Shown in pieces: positions 39,303-50,490 of a DNA stretch of 64,000 nucleotides. Source of the DNA: Magnetospirillum sp. ME-1. Lineage in GTDB: Bacteria; Pseudomonadota; Alphaproteobacteria; Rhodospirillales; Magnetospirillaceae. A program made the translations under genes and the position numbers. The notes beneath the pieces were generated by a model. The model made no database searches and was not told where the DNA came from. It was given only the letters and a program-made list of their open reading frames with translations. Position 1 is the stretch's first letter, and the number at the start of each line of letters is the position of its first letter. The stretch covers positions 2,008,856 through 2,072,855 of the forward strand of contig NZ_CP015848.1 of the NCBI RefSeq assembly GCF_002105535.1, in the 5' to 3' direction.

Positions 39303-40712
39303 TTAGCCCTTCAGCGCGCTCAGCACCTCGTCCAGCATCTTCTTGGCGTCGCCGAACAGCATCCGGTTGTTCTCCTTGTAGAACAGCGGATTATCGACGC
39401 CGGCATAGCCGGACGCCATGGAGCGCTTCATGACGATGGAGGTCCGGGCCTTCCACACCTCGAGCACCGGCATGCCGGCGATGGGGGAATTGGGGTCCTC
39501 CTGCGCCGCCGGATTGACGATGTCGTTGGCGCCGATGACCATGGCGACGTCCGTATCGGGGAAGTCGTCGTTGATCTCGTCCATCTCCATCACCACGTCA
39601 TAGGGCACCTTGGCCTCGGCCAGCAGCACGTTCATGTGGCCGGGCATGCGGCCCGCCACCGGGTGGATACCGAAACGGACGTTGACGCCCTTGTCGCGCA
39701 GGTGCTTGGTGATCTCGAACACCGTGTGCTGGGCCTGTGCCACCGCCATGCCGTAGCCGGGAACGATGATCACGTTCTTGGCATCCTTCAGCAGTTCGGC
39801 GGTCTCGACGGCGCTGATCGGGCTGACCTCGCCGGCCGGCTGGCCGTCGCCCGCCGCCACCACGGTGCCGCCGCTGGTGCCGAAGCCGCCGGCGATGACG
39901 CTGACGAAGTTTCGGTTCATGGCCCGGCACATGATGTAGGACAGGATCGCGCCCGAGGAGCCCACCAGGGCGCCGGTGACGATCAGGAGGTCGTTGTTCA
40001 GCATGAAGCCGGTGGCCGAGGCCGCCCAGCCGGAATAGCTGTTCAGCATGGAGACCACGACGGGCATATCGGCGCCGCCGATGGCCATCACCATGTGGAC
40101 GCCGAAGGCCAGCGCGATGCCGGTCATGACGATCAGGGCGAAGGAGCCGCCCCAGGCGCTTTCGGCGTTGACGAAAACCTTGCCGAAATAGATCACCACC
40201 AGCAGGCCGGCCAGATTGATCCAGTGACGGGCCGGCAGCAGCAGCGGCTTGCCATCGATCTTGGCCGACAGCTTGCCGAAGGCGATCAGTGAACCCGAGA
40301 AGGTGATCGCGCCGATCAGGATGCCGATATAGATCTCGATCTCGTGGATGGTCTTCTCGACGCCGACGAAGGTGTGGGCGGTGTCGGCATAGGAGGCGTA
40401 GCCCACCAGACAGGCGGCCAGACCGACCAGCGAGTGCATCAGGGCGACCAGCTCGGGCATCTGGGTCATCTGCACGGTGCGGGCGGCATACAGGCCGACC
40501 GAGCCGCCGATGGCCATGGCGATGATGATCCACGGCACGCCGCCCCAGGTGACTTCCGGCCCGAAGACGGTGGCGATCACCGCCAGCGTCATGCCGATCA
40601 TGCCCAGCACGTTGCCGCGCCGCGAGGTCTCGGGATTGGACAGACCGCCCAGGCTGAGGATGAACAGGATGGTGGCACCGATATAGGAAACAGTAGCGAG
40701 ACTCGAAGACAT
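39303..40712 (-). CDS. pntB: NAD(P) transhydrogenase subunit beta
   Basis: A 469-residue subunit. About nine membrane segments (1-270) form the proton channel part (domain II); the C-terminal NADP(H)-binding domain III spans about 290-469 ([16 protein letters not shown], then [36 protein letters not shown], and [12 protein letters not shown]). The complex uses the proton gradient to drive NADH-to-NADP+ hydride transfer. The start lies 10 bases past the pntA stop; the two genes form an operon. Confidence 0.97.
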   Translation of the reverse strand: MSSSLATVSYIGATILFILSLGGLSNPETSRRGNVLGMIGMTLAVIATVFGPEVTWGGVPWIIIAMAIGGSVGLYAARTVQMTQMPELVALMHSLVGLAACLVGYASYADTAHTFVGVEKTIHEIEIYIGILIGAITFSGSLIAFGKLSAKIDGKPLLLPARHWINLAGLLVVIYFGKVFVNAESAWGGSFALIVMTGIALAFGVHMVMAIGGADMPVVVSMLNSYSGWAASATGFMLNNDLLIVTGALVGSSGAILSYIMCRAMNRNFVSVIAGGFGTSGGTVVAAGDGQPAGEVSPISAVETAELLKDAKNVIIVPGYGMAVAQAQHTVFEITKHLRDKGVNVRFGIHPVAGRMPGHMNVLLAEAKVPYDVVMEMDEINDDFPDTDVAMVIGANDIVNPAAQEDPNSPIAGMPVLEVWKARTSIVMKRSMASGYAGVDNPLFYKENNRMLFGDAKKMLDEVLSALKG

Positions 40713-40722
40713 GGTGCCCCCC

Positions 40723-42309
40723 TTACTTGCGGAACATCGCCAACATGCGCTTGGTGACCGCGAAGCCGCCGAACATGTTGATCGAGGTGAGGATGATGCT
40801 GATCACCGCCAGAAGGCCGATGAAGAAGCCGGGACGCGACACGCCCTCGGCCAGCGGGGGGGAAATCTGCACCAGCGCGCCGATCACGATGATCGACGAG
40901 ATGGCGTTGGTGACGCTCATCAGCGGCGTGTGCAGGGCCGGAGTGACGTTCCACACCACCATGTAACCGACGAAGCAGGCCAGCACGAACACGGTGAAAT
41001 GGCCCAGGAAGGCGGCCGGCGCGTAGGAGCCGACGAACCAGAAGGCCAGGGCGCCGATGCCCATGACGATGGCCAGGGTCTTGACGCTCATGGGCTCGCC
41101 GGCGCCGTGGCCGTGGCCCGAGGACTTCTTCTCCGGCATGGCGGCGGCCGGCTTGGGCGCGGGCGGAGCCGGCAGCACCAAAGGCGGCGGCGGCCAGGTG
41201 ATCTCGCCTTCCTTGATGACGGTGAGGCCGCGGATGGCGTCGTCTTCCATGTTGACGTCGATGGTGCCGTCCTTGGCCTTGCACATCTCCTCGGTGAGGC
41301 GCAGCAGGTTGGTGGCGTACAGGGTCGAGGCCTGCTTGGACAGGCGCGACGGCAGGTCGGCATAGCCGACGATGGTCACGCCGTGGCGCACCACCACCTC
41401 GCCCGGCACGGTCAGTTCGCAATTGCCACCCTGTTCGGCGGCCATGTCGACGATGACGCTGCCGGCCTTCATGGACTTGACCATGTCGGCGGTGATCAGC
41501 CGGGGCGCGGGCTTGCCGGGGATCAGGGCAGTGGTGATGATGATGTCCACTTCCTTGGCCTGTTGCGCGTACATCTCGCGCTGGGCGGCCTGGAAGCCCT
41601 CGCTCATCACCTTGGCATAGCCGCCGCCGCCCGAGCCCTCTTCCTCGTAATCCACACGCACGAATTCTGCGCCCATGGACTTGACCTGATCGGCCACCTC
41701 GGCGCGGGTGTCGTTGGCGCGCACGATGGCGCCCAGGCCCACGGCGGTGCCGATGGCGGCCAGACCGGCCACGCCGGCGCCGGCGATGAACACCTTGGCC
41801 GGCGGAACCTTGCCCGCGGCGGTGATCTGGCCGGTGAAGAAGCGGCCGAACTGGTTGGCGGCCTCGACCACGGCGCGGTAGCCGGCGATGTTGGCCATGG
41901 AGGACAGCGCGTCCATCTTTTGGGCGCGGCTGAGCTGGCGCGGCACGCAATCCATGGCCAGCACGGTGATCTTGCGGGCCTTCAGGGCCTCCATCAGCTC
42001 GGGGTTCTGGGCCGGCCAGATGAAGCCGATCAGGATGGTGCCTTCCTTGATCAGCGCCACCTCGTCCATGCTGGGCGCGCGGACCTTGAACACCACGTTC
42101 GACGAATCCCAAAGCTCGGTCGCGCTCTTGGCGATGGAGGCGCCGGCCGCCATATAGGACTCGTCATCGAAATTGGCGAGCGCGCCCGCCCCCGTCTCGA
42201 CCACCACCGAGAAGCCCAGCTTGATCAGCTTCTCGACGACGTCGGGAACCGTTGCCACCCGCTTCTCGTTGGGGAACGTTTCCCTGGGAACACCAATGGT
42301 CAGAGACAT
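40723..42309 (-). CDS. pntA: NAD(P) transhydrogenase subunit alpha (fused domain I + membrane part)
   Basis: A 528-residue subunit. The NAD-binding domain I (1-380) includes [20 protein letters not shown] and the mobile loop region ([17 protein letters not shown]). A Pro/Ala-rich linker containing a GHGHG cluster (about 382-420) leads to a C-terminal part with four membrane segments (421-528). This is the E. coli-type fused alpha subunit; Rhodospirillum rubrum has the two parts as separate PntAA and PntAB. A Met after the linker (EPMSVKT) may mark an old separate start. It is first in the operon with pntB. Confidence 0.96.
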   Translation of the reverse strand: MSLTIGVPRETFPNEKRVATVPDVVEKLIKLGFSVVVETGAGALANFDDESYMAAGASIAKSATELWDSSNVVFKVRAPSMDEVALIKEGTILIGFIWPAQNPELMEALKARKITVLAMDCVPRQLSRAQKMDALSSMANIAGYRAVVEAANQFGRFFTGQITAAGKVPPAKVFIAGAGVAGLAAIGTAVGLGAIVRANDTRAEVADQVKSMGAEFVRVDYEEEGSGGGGYAKVMSEGFQAAQREMYAQQAKEVDIIITTALIPGKPAPRLITADMVKSMKAGSVIVDMAAEQGGNCELTVPGEVVVRHGVTIVGYADLPSRLSKQASTLYATNLLRLTEEMCKAKDGTIDVNMEDDAIRGLTVIKEGEITWPPPPLVLPAPPAPKPAAAMPEKKSSGHGHGAGEPMSVKTLAIVMGIGALAFWFVGSYAPAAFLGHFTVFVLACFVGYMVVWNVTPALHTPLMSVTNAISSIIVIGALVQISPPLAEGVSRPGFFIGLLAVISIILTSINMFGGFAVTKRMLAMFRK

Positions 42310-42522
42310 GGCTTCTCCTGTTGTTGGCTGTTACTGCATTTGCCGTACATTTTGCCCAGAACAATGCCTTCTGAGCGGCGGTTTGCCAAGCCCGATCTGG
42401 ATTGAAAATCAGTCGTTTGGACCTATTTTACTCTAGACGGCGCCCATGGGAGCCGCATGACCTTGATCAAGGCGCCGACGGCGAGGATCACGCCATCCTG
42501 GCCGGCGTTTCCAGGAGGAACC

Positions 42523-43356
42523 ATGGCCAGGCCAGCGGCAATCGCCACCGTTTTCGCCGCCGCCCTCGGGGCGGCGTCGCCGGCCGCCGCCGATCCCCTG
42601 GGCTGGCGCTACGAGATCATGTGGGGCGGCTTTCACGCCGGGGACATGGCGGTGACCCGCGACCAGCAGGGCGAAGCGGTCCGTACCGGCATGACCATCC
42701 GCACCGTCGGCCTGTTCGACAAGCTCCTGCGGCTGCGCTTCTCGGCCGAGGGCGGCGGCCGCGATGCGGGGGCGGGCGAACTGGGGTCCGAGCATTACCA
42801 GACCCGTTTCAGGGGCCGCTACCAGGAGCAGATGCTGCGGGTGCATTACACCGGCGGCGAGGCCGTCACCGTGCTCGATGAGGTGCTGGCGGTGTTCGCG
42901 CCGCCGCCGGACGACGACGAGCCCGCCCCCGCCGTGCCGCCCGAGGCCAGGCGGGGCGTGCGCGACCCGCTGACCAATGTCTCGGTGGTCGGCCGCAAGG
43001 CCCGGCAGGCCGTGGCCGGGAACGGACCGGCCAATTTCCGGGTGGCCGGCTATGACGGCCGCCGCGCCTATGATTTCGACGTGGCGGTCAAAGGGCCACG
43101 GCACATCGACATCCGGGGCCGGGGATACGATTCCATCGAGCTGGCCATGGTGCTGCGCCCGGTGGCCGGCTTCAAGCCGCGCTTCCAGAAAATGTGGTCC
43201 GGGGCCGAGTACATCGTCCACCTGGACCCCGACAGCCTGCTGCCGTTACGCATCTACACCGACAGCTTCGCCGCCGCCACGGTGATCAACGCCGTCGAGC
43301 CCTGCCGGGTGGCGGCGGAACAATGCGCCCCCCTGGTTGCATCGGGCGAGCCGTAA
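42523..43356 (+). CDS. DUF3108-domain periplasmic protein
   Basis: A 277-residue protein with an N-terminal signal peptide ([19 protein letters not shown]) and a DUF3108-type beta-rich body: [17 protein letters not shown] at the start, and [20 protein letters not shown] near the C-terminus. DUF3108 proteins are envelope proteins without firm function. An acidic Pro-rich insert ([16 protein letters not shown]) interrupts the middle. GGAGG lies four bases before the chosen ATG; an upstream ATG (42457) would spoil the signal peptide. Confidence 0.83.
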   Translation: MARPAAIATVFAAALGAASPAAADPLGWRYEIMWGGFHAGDMAVTRDQQGEAVRTGMTIRTVGLFDKLLRLRFSAEGGGRDAGAGELGSEHYQTRFRGRYQEQMLRVHYTGGEAVTVLDEVLAVFAPPPDDDEPAPAVPPEARRGVRDPLTNVSVVGRKARQAVAGNGPANFRVAGYDGRRAYDFDVAVKGPRHIDIRGRGYDSIELAMVLRPVAGFKPRFQKMWSGAEYIVHLDPDSLLPLRIYTDSFAAATVINAVEPCRVAAEQCAPLVASGEP

Positions 43357-43451
43357 TCCTTGTATCTCATCCTTCCTGCATATTAGGCTTGACGCCAAAG
43401 AGTGTGCGGACGCGCCGGCATGAACCGGATGCGCCAAGGGAGGCAGAAACC

Positions 43452-45602
43452 ATGGGAATGCTCGACGCCCTTTCGGGGCTGCGGATCACCACGCGTCTTT
43501 GGCTGCTGGGCGGCCTGCCCCTGGCCGGTCTGGCCGCGGTCTTCGTCGCCGATTCCGTGCAACTCAAGGAAGAGATGGTGGAAGCGCGCGAGGTCAAGCT
43601 GCGCCATGTGGTCGAGACGGCATCGGGCGTGCTGGAACACTACGCCGAAGAGGCGCGCCAAGGCCGCATGAGCGAGGATCAGGCCAAGGCCGCCGCCATG
43701 GGCGCCGTCAAGAAGATGCGCTACGAAAAGGTCGAATACCTGTGGATGAACGACATGGGCAAGCCCGTGCCCAGGATCGTCATGCATCCCATCTCGCCCC
43801 AGCTGGACGGTAAGGTGCTCGACGATTCCAAGTTCAACAAGGCCACCTCCATGCGGGCCGGCAATTCCGGCCCGTTCGAACCGCTGAACAACGTCAATCT
43901 GTTCGGCGCCTTCGTCACGGTGGTCGACAGGGCCGGACAGGGCTATGTCACCTATGACTGGCCCAAGCCCAAGGACGGCGGCGGCGTCACCACCGAGACC
44001 TATCCCAAGATGTCCTACGTCAAGGGCTTTCCCCAATGGGGCTGGCTGATCGGCTCGGGCGTCTACATCGACGACATCGATACCGCCTTCAAGGCGGAAC
44101 TGGCCCAGCGCGGCGTGTTGCTGGCCGCCATCCTGGCGGTGGTCGGCGGCCTTGGCCTGCTGATCACCGGCAGCGTCTCGTCAGGCTTTAGGGCGCTGCA
44201 TCACGATGTGAACACCCTGCGCACCGGCGCGGCGGGCGACGCCATGCAGCTCAGCCCCCAGCGCCGGGACGAGTTCCGCGAGGTGGCCGAGGTGCTGGGC
44301 GAGATGGCCCAAACCCGCAGCCGTCTCGACGCCGCCGAAGCCGAACGCCAGTCGGCGCGCAAGAAGGCCGACCACGACCGCTTCATCATGCAGCGCGACA
44401 TGCTGCGCTCGCTGGTCCAGGCGGCCATGCTGGGCAACGAGGCCATGATCACCCTGTCGCGCATGAAGCGTGAAATCGACATGTCCACCGCCGAGGTGGG
44501 CCGCATGGCCCAGGCGGTGGACGACATGCGCGAATCCATCGAGGCCATCAACGCCGATTCCTCCCAGGCCGCCCAAGGCGCGGGCGAAGCCGGACAGGCG
44601 GCGGTCAGCGGCCTCGACGCCAGCCAGGAGGCGCTGTCGGCCTTCGAACGCATCGTCGCCGCCGTCAACGCCGCCGGCCAGAAAGTCCAGGGCCTGGCCG
44701 AGGCCTCGGCCCAGATCGGCGAGATCGTCACCGCCATCGAGACGGTGGCCGGCCAGACCAACCTGCTGGCCTTGAATGCCACCATCGAGGCAGCCAGGGC
44801 GGGAGAGGCGGGAAAAGGCTTCGCCGTGGTGGCGGGCGAGGTGAAGAACCTCGCCAACCAGACCGCCAAGGCCACGGTGGACATCCGTTCGCGCATCGAG
44901 GGCCTGCAGGGCGAGATGGGCTCCATCGTCGGCGCCATCAATGAGAGCACCGGCGCCGTCACCGAAGGCCGCTCCCTGGTGGGCGCGCTGGGCGACCGCC
45001 TGCACGGCATCGCCGATCAGGTGGGCTCGGTGCAGACCAGCATGACCACCATTTCCCACGTGCTGGACAGCCAGTCGGACACCGCCGGGCGGCTGGCCGA
45101 CGGCACCACCCAGGTGGTCAGCCTGACCCAGGCCAACAACAAGCTGCTGGGCGACGTGCTGGAGGCCATGGGCCGCATGAGCCAGCACCTGGATTCCCAG
45201 GTGGGCAACTACGCCCAGCTGGGCTCGGGCGCCCTGCTGGTGGAGATCGCCAAGAACGACCACATCGCCTTCAAGCGCCGGGTGCTGGACGGCGTGCTGG
45301 GCCGCACCGATCTCAAGGCCGACGGCGTGCCCGACCACCACAATTGCCGCCTGGGCAAGTGGTACGACGCCATCACCGACAAGGCCATCTCGGGCAAGCC
45401 CGCCTATTCCAACCTGGTCACCCCGCACCAGGAGGTGCACGCGGCGGCCAAGCGGGCGCTGACCCACGCCGCCGACGGCGACCTGGACGGCGCCTTCGCC
45501 GCCATCGACGACATGAACAAGGCGTCGGTGGCCGTGGTCACCATGCTGGAAACCCTGGCCACCGAACTGGCCGCCCTGGAGGAGGCGCGGATGGCGGGGT
45601 GA
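43452..45602 (+). CDS. methyl-accepting chemotaxis protein with Cache sensor and CZB zinc domain
   Basis: A 716-residue chemoreceptor. A membrane segment (about 17-36) is followed by a periplasmic single-Cache domain (about 40-205, [18 protein letters not shown]), a second membrane segment (about 210-235), an MCP signalling domain (tip [17 protein letters not shown]) and a C-terminal CZB domain (about 595-716). CZB elements are [30 protein letters not shown] and [10 protein letters not shown], whose His/Cys residues bind zinc in the family. CZB receptors can sense zinc or HOCl-type oxidants. GGGAGG precedes the ATG; the upstream gene ends 95 bases before. Confidence 0.95.
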   Translation: MGMLDALSGLRITTRLWLLGGLPLAGLAAVFVADSVQLKEEMVEAREVKLRHVVETASGVLEHYAEEARQGRMSEDQAKAAAMGAVKKMRYEKVEYLWMNDMGKPVPRIVMHPISPQLDGKVLDDSKFNKATSMRAGNSGPFEPLNNVNLFGAFVTVVDRAGQGYVTYDWPKPKDGGGVTTETYPKMSYVKGFPQWGWLIGSGVYIDDIDTAFKAELAQRGVLLAAILAVVGGLGLLITGSVSSGFRALHHDVNTLRTGAAGDAMQLSPQRRDEFREVAEVLGEMAQTRSRLDAAEAERQSARKKADHDRFIMQRDMLRSLVQAAMLGNEAMITLSRMKREIDMSTAEVGRMAQAVDDMRESIEAINADSSQAAQGAGEAGQAAVSGLDASQEALSAFERIVAAVNAAGQKVQGLAEASAQIGEIVTAIETVAGQTNLLALNATIEAARAGEAGKGFAVVAGEVKNLANQTAKATVDIRSRIEGLQGEMGSIVGAINESTGAVTEGRSLVGALGDRLHGIADQVGSVQTSMTTISHVLDSQSDTAGRLADGTTQVVSLTQANNKLLGDVLEAMGRMSQHLDSQVGNYAQLGSGALLVEIAKNDHIAFKRRVLDGVLGRTDLKADGVPDHHNCRLGKWYDAITDKAISGKPAYSNLVTPHQEVHAAAKRALTHAADGDLDGAFAAIDDMNKASVAVVTMLETLATELAALEEARMAG

Positions 45603-45616
45603 GCCCCCGCCCCCCC

Positions 45617-47404
45617 CTACATCGCCTCCAATTCGTCGATGAAGCCGATGACCACGTCCAGGCCCTGGCGCCAGAATTGCGGGTCGCCGGCATCCAGGCC
45701 GAACGGGGCCAGCAGGTCCTGGTGGCGCAGCGTGCCGCCGGCCCGCAGCATGTCCAGGTATTTGGCGGGGAAGTCGGCAATGCCGCCCTTGGCGTAGACC
45801 GAGTACAGCGAGTTCACCAGGCAATCGCCGAAGGCGTAGGCGTAGACGTAGAACGGCGAATGGACGAAGTGGGGGATGTAGGTCCAGAAGTGCCTGTACT
45901 CGTCGTGGAAGCGGAAGGCCGGGCCTAAGCTGTCGGCCTGGACGCTCATCCACAGCTCGCCGATGCGCTCGGGTGACAATTCGCCCCGGCGGCGCTCGTC
46001 GTGCAGCAGGGATTCGAACTCGTAGAACGCCACCTGGCGCACCACGGTGTTGATCATGTCCTCGACCTTGGAGGCCAGCATGATGCGGCGGCTCTTCGGG
46101 GACGTTTCGCGCTCGAGCATGGCGCGGAAGGTCAGCATCTCGCCGAACACCGAGGCGGTCTCGGCCAGCGTCAGCGGCGTGTCGGACATCAGCGGCCCCT
46201 GAACGCCCGCCAGCACCTGATGCACACCGTGGCCCAGCTCATGGGCCAGGGTCATCACGTCCCTGGACTTGCCCAGGTAGTTGACCAGCAGATAGGGATG
46301 CACCGAGGGCACGGTGGGATGGGCGAAGGCGCCGGGCGACTTGCCGGGGCGCACGGGGGCATCGATCCAGTTGTTGTCGAAGAAGCGCTTGCCCACCGCC
46401 GCCATGTCGGGCGAGAAGGCGTGATAGGCCCCCAGCACCGTGTCGCGGGCCTGCTCCCAGGTGTATTTGCGGTCGTCGTCGTCGGGCAGCGGCGCGTTGC
46501 GGTCCCAGTAATCCATCTTGTCGACGCCGAACCACTTGGCCTTGAGGGCATAATAGCGGTGGGACAATTGGGGAAAGCAGCCCTTGACCGCCGACACCAG
46601 GGCGTCCACCACCCCGTCCTCAACCTGGTTGGACAGGTTGCGGTAGGATTGGGGCCGGGCGTAGTTGCGCCACTTGTCCTCGATCTCCTTTTCCTTGGCC
46701 AGCGTGTTGGTGATCAGCGCGAACAGCGGCGCGTTGTCGCCCAGCACCTTGCCCAGACTCTTGGCGGCTTCCTTGCGCCGGGCGCCGTCCTTGTCGCTGA
46801 GGCAGTTGAGCACCTCGGCCGAGGTGACCTCCTTGCCGCCCAGGGGAAAGCGCAGCCGGGCCATGGTCTCGTCGAACAGCCGGTTCCAGGCCGCCGTGCC
46901 CACCACGTGCAGCTCGTGCAGCATCTTTTCCGCCTCGTCCGACAATTGGTGCGGACGGAAGACGCGCAAATCGCGCAGCCAGGGGCCGTAATGGGCCGCC
47001 TCGGGGGCCTTCAGCTTCTCGGCCAGGACGGCATCGTCCAGGCGGTTGATCTCCAGGGTGAAGAACAGGGTATGGGTGGAGATGTCGGTGACCCGCTCCT
47101 GCATGCCCTGATAGAAGCGGCCGCGCTCGGAATCCGAGACGTCGCCGGAATAGAGCAGCTGGGCATAGGACATGGCGCGGTAGATGATCTGGCCGATGCG
47201 CTCGTACTCGGCGATGGCCCGGCCCAGCTCGGCCCCGGGCAGCCCGGCCAGCTTGCCGGCATAGGTGGCCTCGAAGGCCTGGGACGCCGCGGCGGCCGCC
47301 TGCAGGTCGGCCTCCAGCTCCGGCGAATCCGGCGCGGGGTAAAGATCGGAAAGATCCCATTCGGGAAGAGTGCCGAGATCGCTGGCCGGTGCTACAAAGG
47401 TCAT
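45617..47404 (-). CDS. pepF: oligoendopeptidase F (M3 family)
   Basis: A 595-residue M3B zinc peptidase. The zinc-binding HELGH is at 388-392 (LAHELGHGVHQVLAG); the third ligand lies in TLAETASVFGEM. The length is normal for the family. It cleaves oligopeptides in the cytoplasm. The start MTFVAPASD is chosen because GGAGA lies six bases upstream; the frame stays open far upstream by chance. It diverges from the acyl-CoA ligase gene (66-base gap) and converges with the Cache/CZB receptor gene. Confidence 0.95.
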   Translation of the reverse strand: MTFVAPASDLGTLPEWDLSDLYPAPDSPELEADLQAAAAASQAFEATYAGKLAGLPGAELGRAIAEYERIGQIIYRAMSYAQLLYSGDVSDSERGRFYQGMQERVTDISTHTLFFTLEINRLDDAVLAEKLKAPEAAHYGPWLRDLRVFRPHQLSDEAEKMLHELHVVGTAAWNRLFDETMARLRFPLGGKEVTSAEVLNCLSDKDGARRKEAAKSLGKVLGDNAPLFALITNTLAKEKEIEDKWRNYARPQSYRNLSNQVEDGVVDALVSAVKGCFPQLSHRYYALKAKWFGVDKMDYWDRNAPLPDDDDRKYTWEQARDTVLGAYHAFSPDMAAVGKRFFDNNWIDAPVRPGKSPGAFAHPTVPSVHPYLLVNYLGKSRDVMTLAHELGHGVHQVLAGVQGPLMSDTPLTLAETASVFGEMLTFRAMLERETSPKSRRIMLASKVEDMINTVVRQVAFYEFESLLHDERRRGELSPERIGELWMSVQADSLGPAFRFHDEYRHFWTYIPHFVHSPFYVYAYAFGDCLVNSLYSVYAKGGIADFPAKYLDMLRAGGTLRHQDLLAPFGLDAGDPQFWRQGLDVVIGFIDELEAM

Positions 47405-47470
47405 TCGCTGTCTCCTTGCTGCAACACAATATAAGGAGGCCGCAACGGCGCGAACAGGGAGTTTCGACGC

Positions 47471-49298
47471 ATGGAGGTCGAGTTCGCCCGGCAGACCAGC
47501 CTGCCGGCCATGTTCCTGGGCCAGGCCGAACGGCTTGGCCATCGTCCCTTTCTCGGCCACAAGGCGGGCGGGGCATGGCATGCGCTGTCCTGGACCGAGA
47601 CGGCGGACCGCGTCCTGGCCCTGGCCGCCGGACTGCGCGCCCTGGGTCTGGAATCCGGCGACCGGGTCATGCTGGTGGCCGAGAACCGCCCCGAATGGGC
47701 GGTGGCCGATCTGGCCATCATGGCCGCCGGCGGCATCAGCGTGCCCGCCTATACCACCAACACCGTGGCCGACCACCTGCACATCCTGGACAATTCCGGC
47801 GCCCGACTGGTGATCGTCTCCACCCGTTCCCTGGCCGAGCGCGTCCTGCCCGCCGCCGCCCGCTCGGACCGGGCGCCCGCCCTGATCGCCATGGAGCCCC
47901 TCTCCCTGGCCCAATCGCCCGGCGTCGACGTCCACACCTGGGATTCGGTGCTGGAGCTGGGACGCAGCGGGGCGGCGGCCGTCCGCGCCACGGTCGCCGG
48001 GCTGAAGCGCGACGACACCGCCTGCCTGATCTACACCTCGGGCACCGGCGGCGTGCCCAAGGGGGTGATGCTGTCCCACGGCGCCATCCTGTGCAACTGC
48101 ATGGGGGCCGCCGACGTGCTGCGCGAATTGGGGCTGGAGAACGAGGTCTTCCTGTCCTTCCTGCCGCTGTCCCACGCCTACGAGCACACGGCGGGGCTTT
48201 ACTTCCCCATCTCCATCGGCGCCGAGATCCGCTACGCCGAAGGGATCGAGCACCTGGCCTCCAACATGGCCGAAGTGTCGCCCACCATCATGACCGCGGT
48301 GCCGCGCCTGTACGAGACCATGCGGGCGCGCATCCTGAAAGGCTTGTCCCGGGTCAGCCCGCTGCGCCGCCGCCTGTTCATGGCGGCCCTGGATCTGGGC
48401 ACGCGCCGCATCAAGGGCCGCCGTCTCGGCCCGCTCGACCGGCTGGCCGACATGGTGCTGGAGCGGCTGGTGCGCGACAAGGTCCGCACCCGCTTCGGCG
48501 GCCGCCTCAAGGCCTTCGTCTCGGGCGGCGCCCCCCCTGCCCTACGAGGTGGGAGCGTTCTTCCTGGCGCTGGGCGTGCGCATCCTGCAGGGCTACGGCC
48601 AGACCGAAGCCGCCCCCGTCATCGCCGTCAACCGCCCCGGCCACAACCGTATCGAAACCGTCGGCCCCGCCATGCTGGGCGTGGAGCTGAGGATCGCCGG
48701 CGACGGCGAGATCCTGGTGCGGGGCGAGCTGGTGATGCGGGGCTATTGGCGCGATTCCGCCGCCACCGCCCAGGCCATCGATGCCGACGGCTGGCTGCAC
48801 ACCGGCGATATCGGCGAGATCGACCCCGACGGCTGCCTGCGCATCACCGACAGGAAGAAGGACATCATCGTCAATTCGGGCGGCGACAACGTGGCGCCCC
48901 AGCGTATCGAGGGCTTCCTGACGCTCGAGCCGGAAATCGCCCAGGCCATGGTGCATGGCGATCGCCGCCCCCATCTGGTCGCCCTGATCGTCCCCGACCG
49001 CGACTGGGTCCAATCCTGGGCCGAGGCAAACGGCCAGTCCGATTCCTTGACGAACATCATGAACGGTGCGGAATTGCGTAAGGCGCTGTCCCTGGCAATC
49101 GATCGGGTAAATCGCCAACTCTCCCCCATAGAGAAGATACGGCGATTTATGGTTATTACCGCACCATTCGATATAGAGAATGGAATGCTGACCCCCACCC
49201 TCAAAATACGCCGCCATCAAATCAGGGCGATCTATGGCTCAGCCTTGGATGGTCTTTATGAAGAAAAGTCACAGGGTCGCGATCAGGCTTTCCAGTGA
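47471..49298 (+). CDS. long-chain acyl-CoA synthetase (AMP-binding), interrupted by a frameshift
   Basis: The adenylate-forming domain starts at 47471 (LSWTETADRVLALAAGLRAL; P-loop CLIYTSGTGGVPKGVMLSH). It runs to LKAFVSGGAPP, where the frame shifts at a run of seven C (48531-48537). The next frame continues perfectly with LPYEVGAFFLALGVRILQGY, YGQTEAAP, GWLHTGDIGEID and DRKKDIIVNSGGDNVAPQRI to 49298. With six C the whole protein would be about 608 residues, normal for FACL/FadD15-type enzymes. As given, translation in the first frame would stop at 49081 with a nonsense tail. It could be a sequencing error, a recent mutation or slippage. Confidence 0.88.
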
Positions 49299-49451
49299 AG
49301 GATTTACCAACGAAAAGCGAATGGATTGTTAATGAAACCCCCGCCTCCCTGAATCGTGCAACACTCCTATCCTTCCGTATTGCTTTTTGACGACAGCTTG
49401 TTTTAAAACGTTCTCGCTTCCAAAGTCGAGCCCCAGAGACCGCCTGGACAG

Positions 49452-50363
49452 ATGTCACAAGCCCTCCCCGCAATGCCCCTGGCCCCGGCCCCGGCCAATG
49501 TCGATCTGTCGAAGGTCAAGGCCCTGGTATGCGAGCCGAGCTTGCCCATCCGCCAGGGTATCCGGCTGGCTCTGAACAATGTGGGCATCCGCGAGATCAT
49601 CGAGGCCAACACCTTCCTGGCCGCCCATCAGGCCTGCAAGGAGGGGGACCACGACTTCCTGGTCCTGAACCAGGAGATCGAGGCCAACGATTCCACCTTC
49701 ATCATGCGCGAGCTGCGTTCGGGCAGCCTGGGCCGCGACCCCTTCATCCTGACGGTGATGCTGCTGGCGTCGCGCGAGGAGCCCAAGGTCCGTTCGGCCA
49801 TCGATTGCGGCCCCGACGACCTGCTGCTGATTCCCTTTGCCCCCGACCAGCTGATGAATCGGCTGAGGGTGCTGGTCGAGCGGCGCAAGCCCTTCGTGGT
49901 GACCCACGATTATATCGGCCCCGACCGCCGCGCCGCGCCGCGCCCGGGCGCCACCTCGGCCACCCAGTTCCAGGTCCCCAACCCGGTGCGGGCCCGCGGC
50001 ACCAATCTGCCCCGCGACCGCTATGACCGCCTGAAGCAGGATTCCATCGTCGCCATCGGCATCGAGCGCATCAAGCGCCTGGCCGCGACCATGGACTGGG
50101 AATGCAACGCCCTGACCGTCAGCGCCCGCGAAGGCAAGATGACCCCGGAAAGCACCTATCGCAGCCTGCTGAAGCTGGAACAGGTGACCACCGAATTGTC
50201 CAGCCGGGTCGCCAAGCAGCTGGGCCACGCCACCGAGACCATCGATGGCCTGACCGAACTTTGCCGCAGGTTGAAAGCAACCCCAAGCAATGTAATTTTT
50301 TCAGATATTGAAATGGTCACCCAGACATCGCGGCGGATTTCCGGTACCTATAGTTCGCGATAG
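49452..50363 (+). CDS. degenerate receiver-domain protein with GPDRR linker
   Basis: A 303-residue protein. Residues 20-145 have the response-regulator receiver fold (KVKALVCEPSLPIRQGIRLA), but the phospho-acceptor Asp is Asn73 (FLVLNQEIE), the conserved Lys is Ile127 (LLLIPF), and the acidic pair is replaced by CEP. It is therefore a pseudo-receiver. After it comes FVVTHDYIGPDRR (148-160) and VPNPVRARG, shared with the protein at 56735. The C-terminal half (about 185-303) is helical with no recognised domain. It is followed after 127 bases by a REC-GGDEF gene on the same strand. Confidence 0.8.
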   Translation: MSQALPAMPLAPAPANVDLSKVKALVCEPSLPIRQGIRLALNNVGIREIIEANTFLAAHQACKEGDHDFLVLNQEIEANDSTFIMRELRSGSLGRDPFILTVMLLASREEPKVRSAIDCGPDDLLLIPFAPDQLMNRLRVLVERRKPFVVTHDYIGPDRRAAPRPGATSATQFQVPNPVRARGTNLPRDRYDRLKQDSIVAIGIERIKRLAATMDWECNALTVSAREGKMTPESTYRSLLKLEQVTTELSSRVAKQLGHATETIDGLTELCRRLKATPSNVIFSDIEMVTQTSRRISGTYSSR

Positions 50364-50490
50364 ACACCATCGACTTCAGTATTAAGGCACTTCGCCAAGC
50401 ACCCCTGGAATACGACCCAGGCCGGTGTTAAATTATGCCCATTCGGGGACTATCACCCTGTCGCCCCTGTTTTTCCGGGGGATTGTGCAT

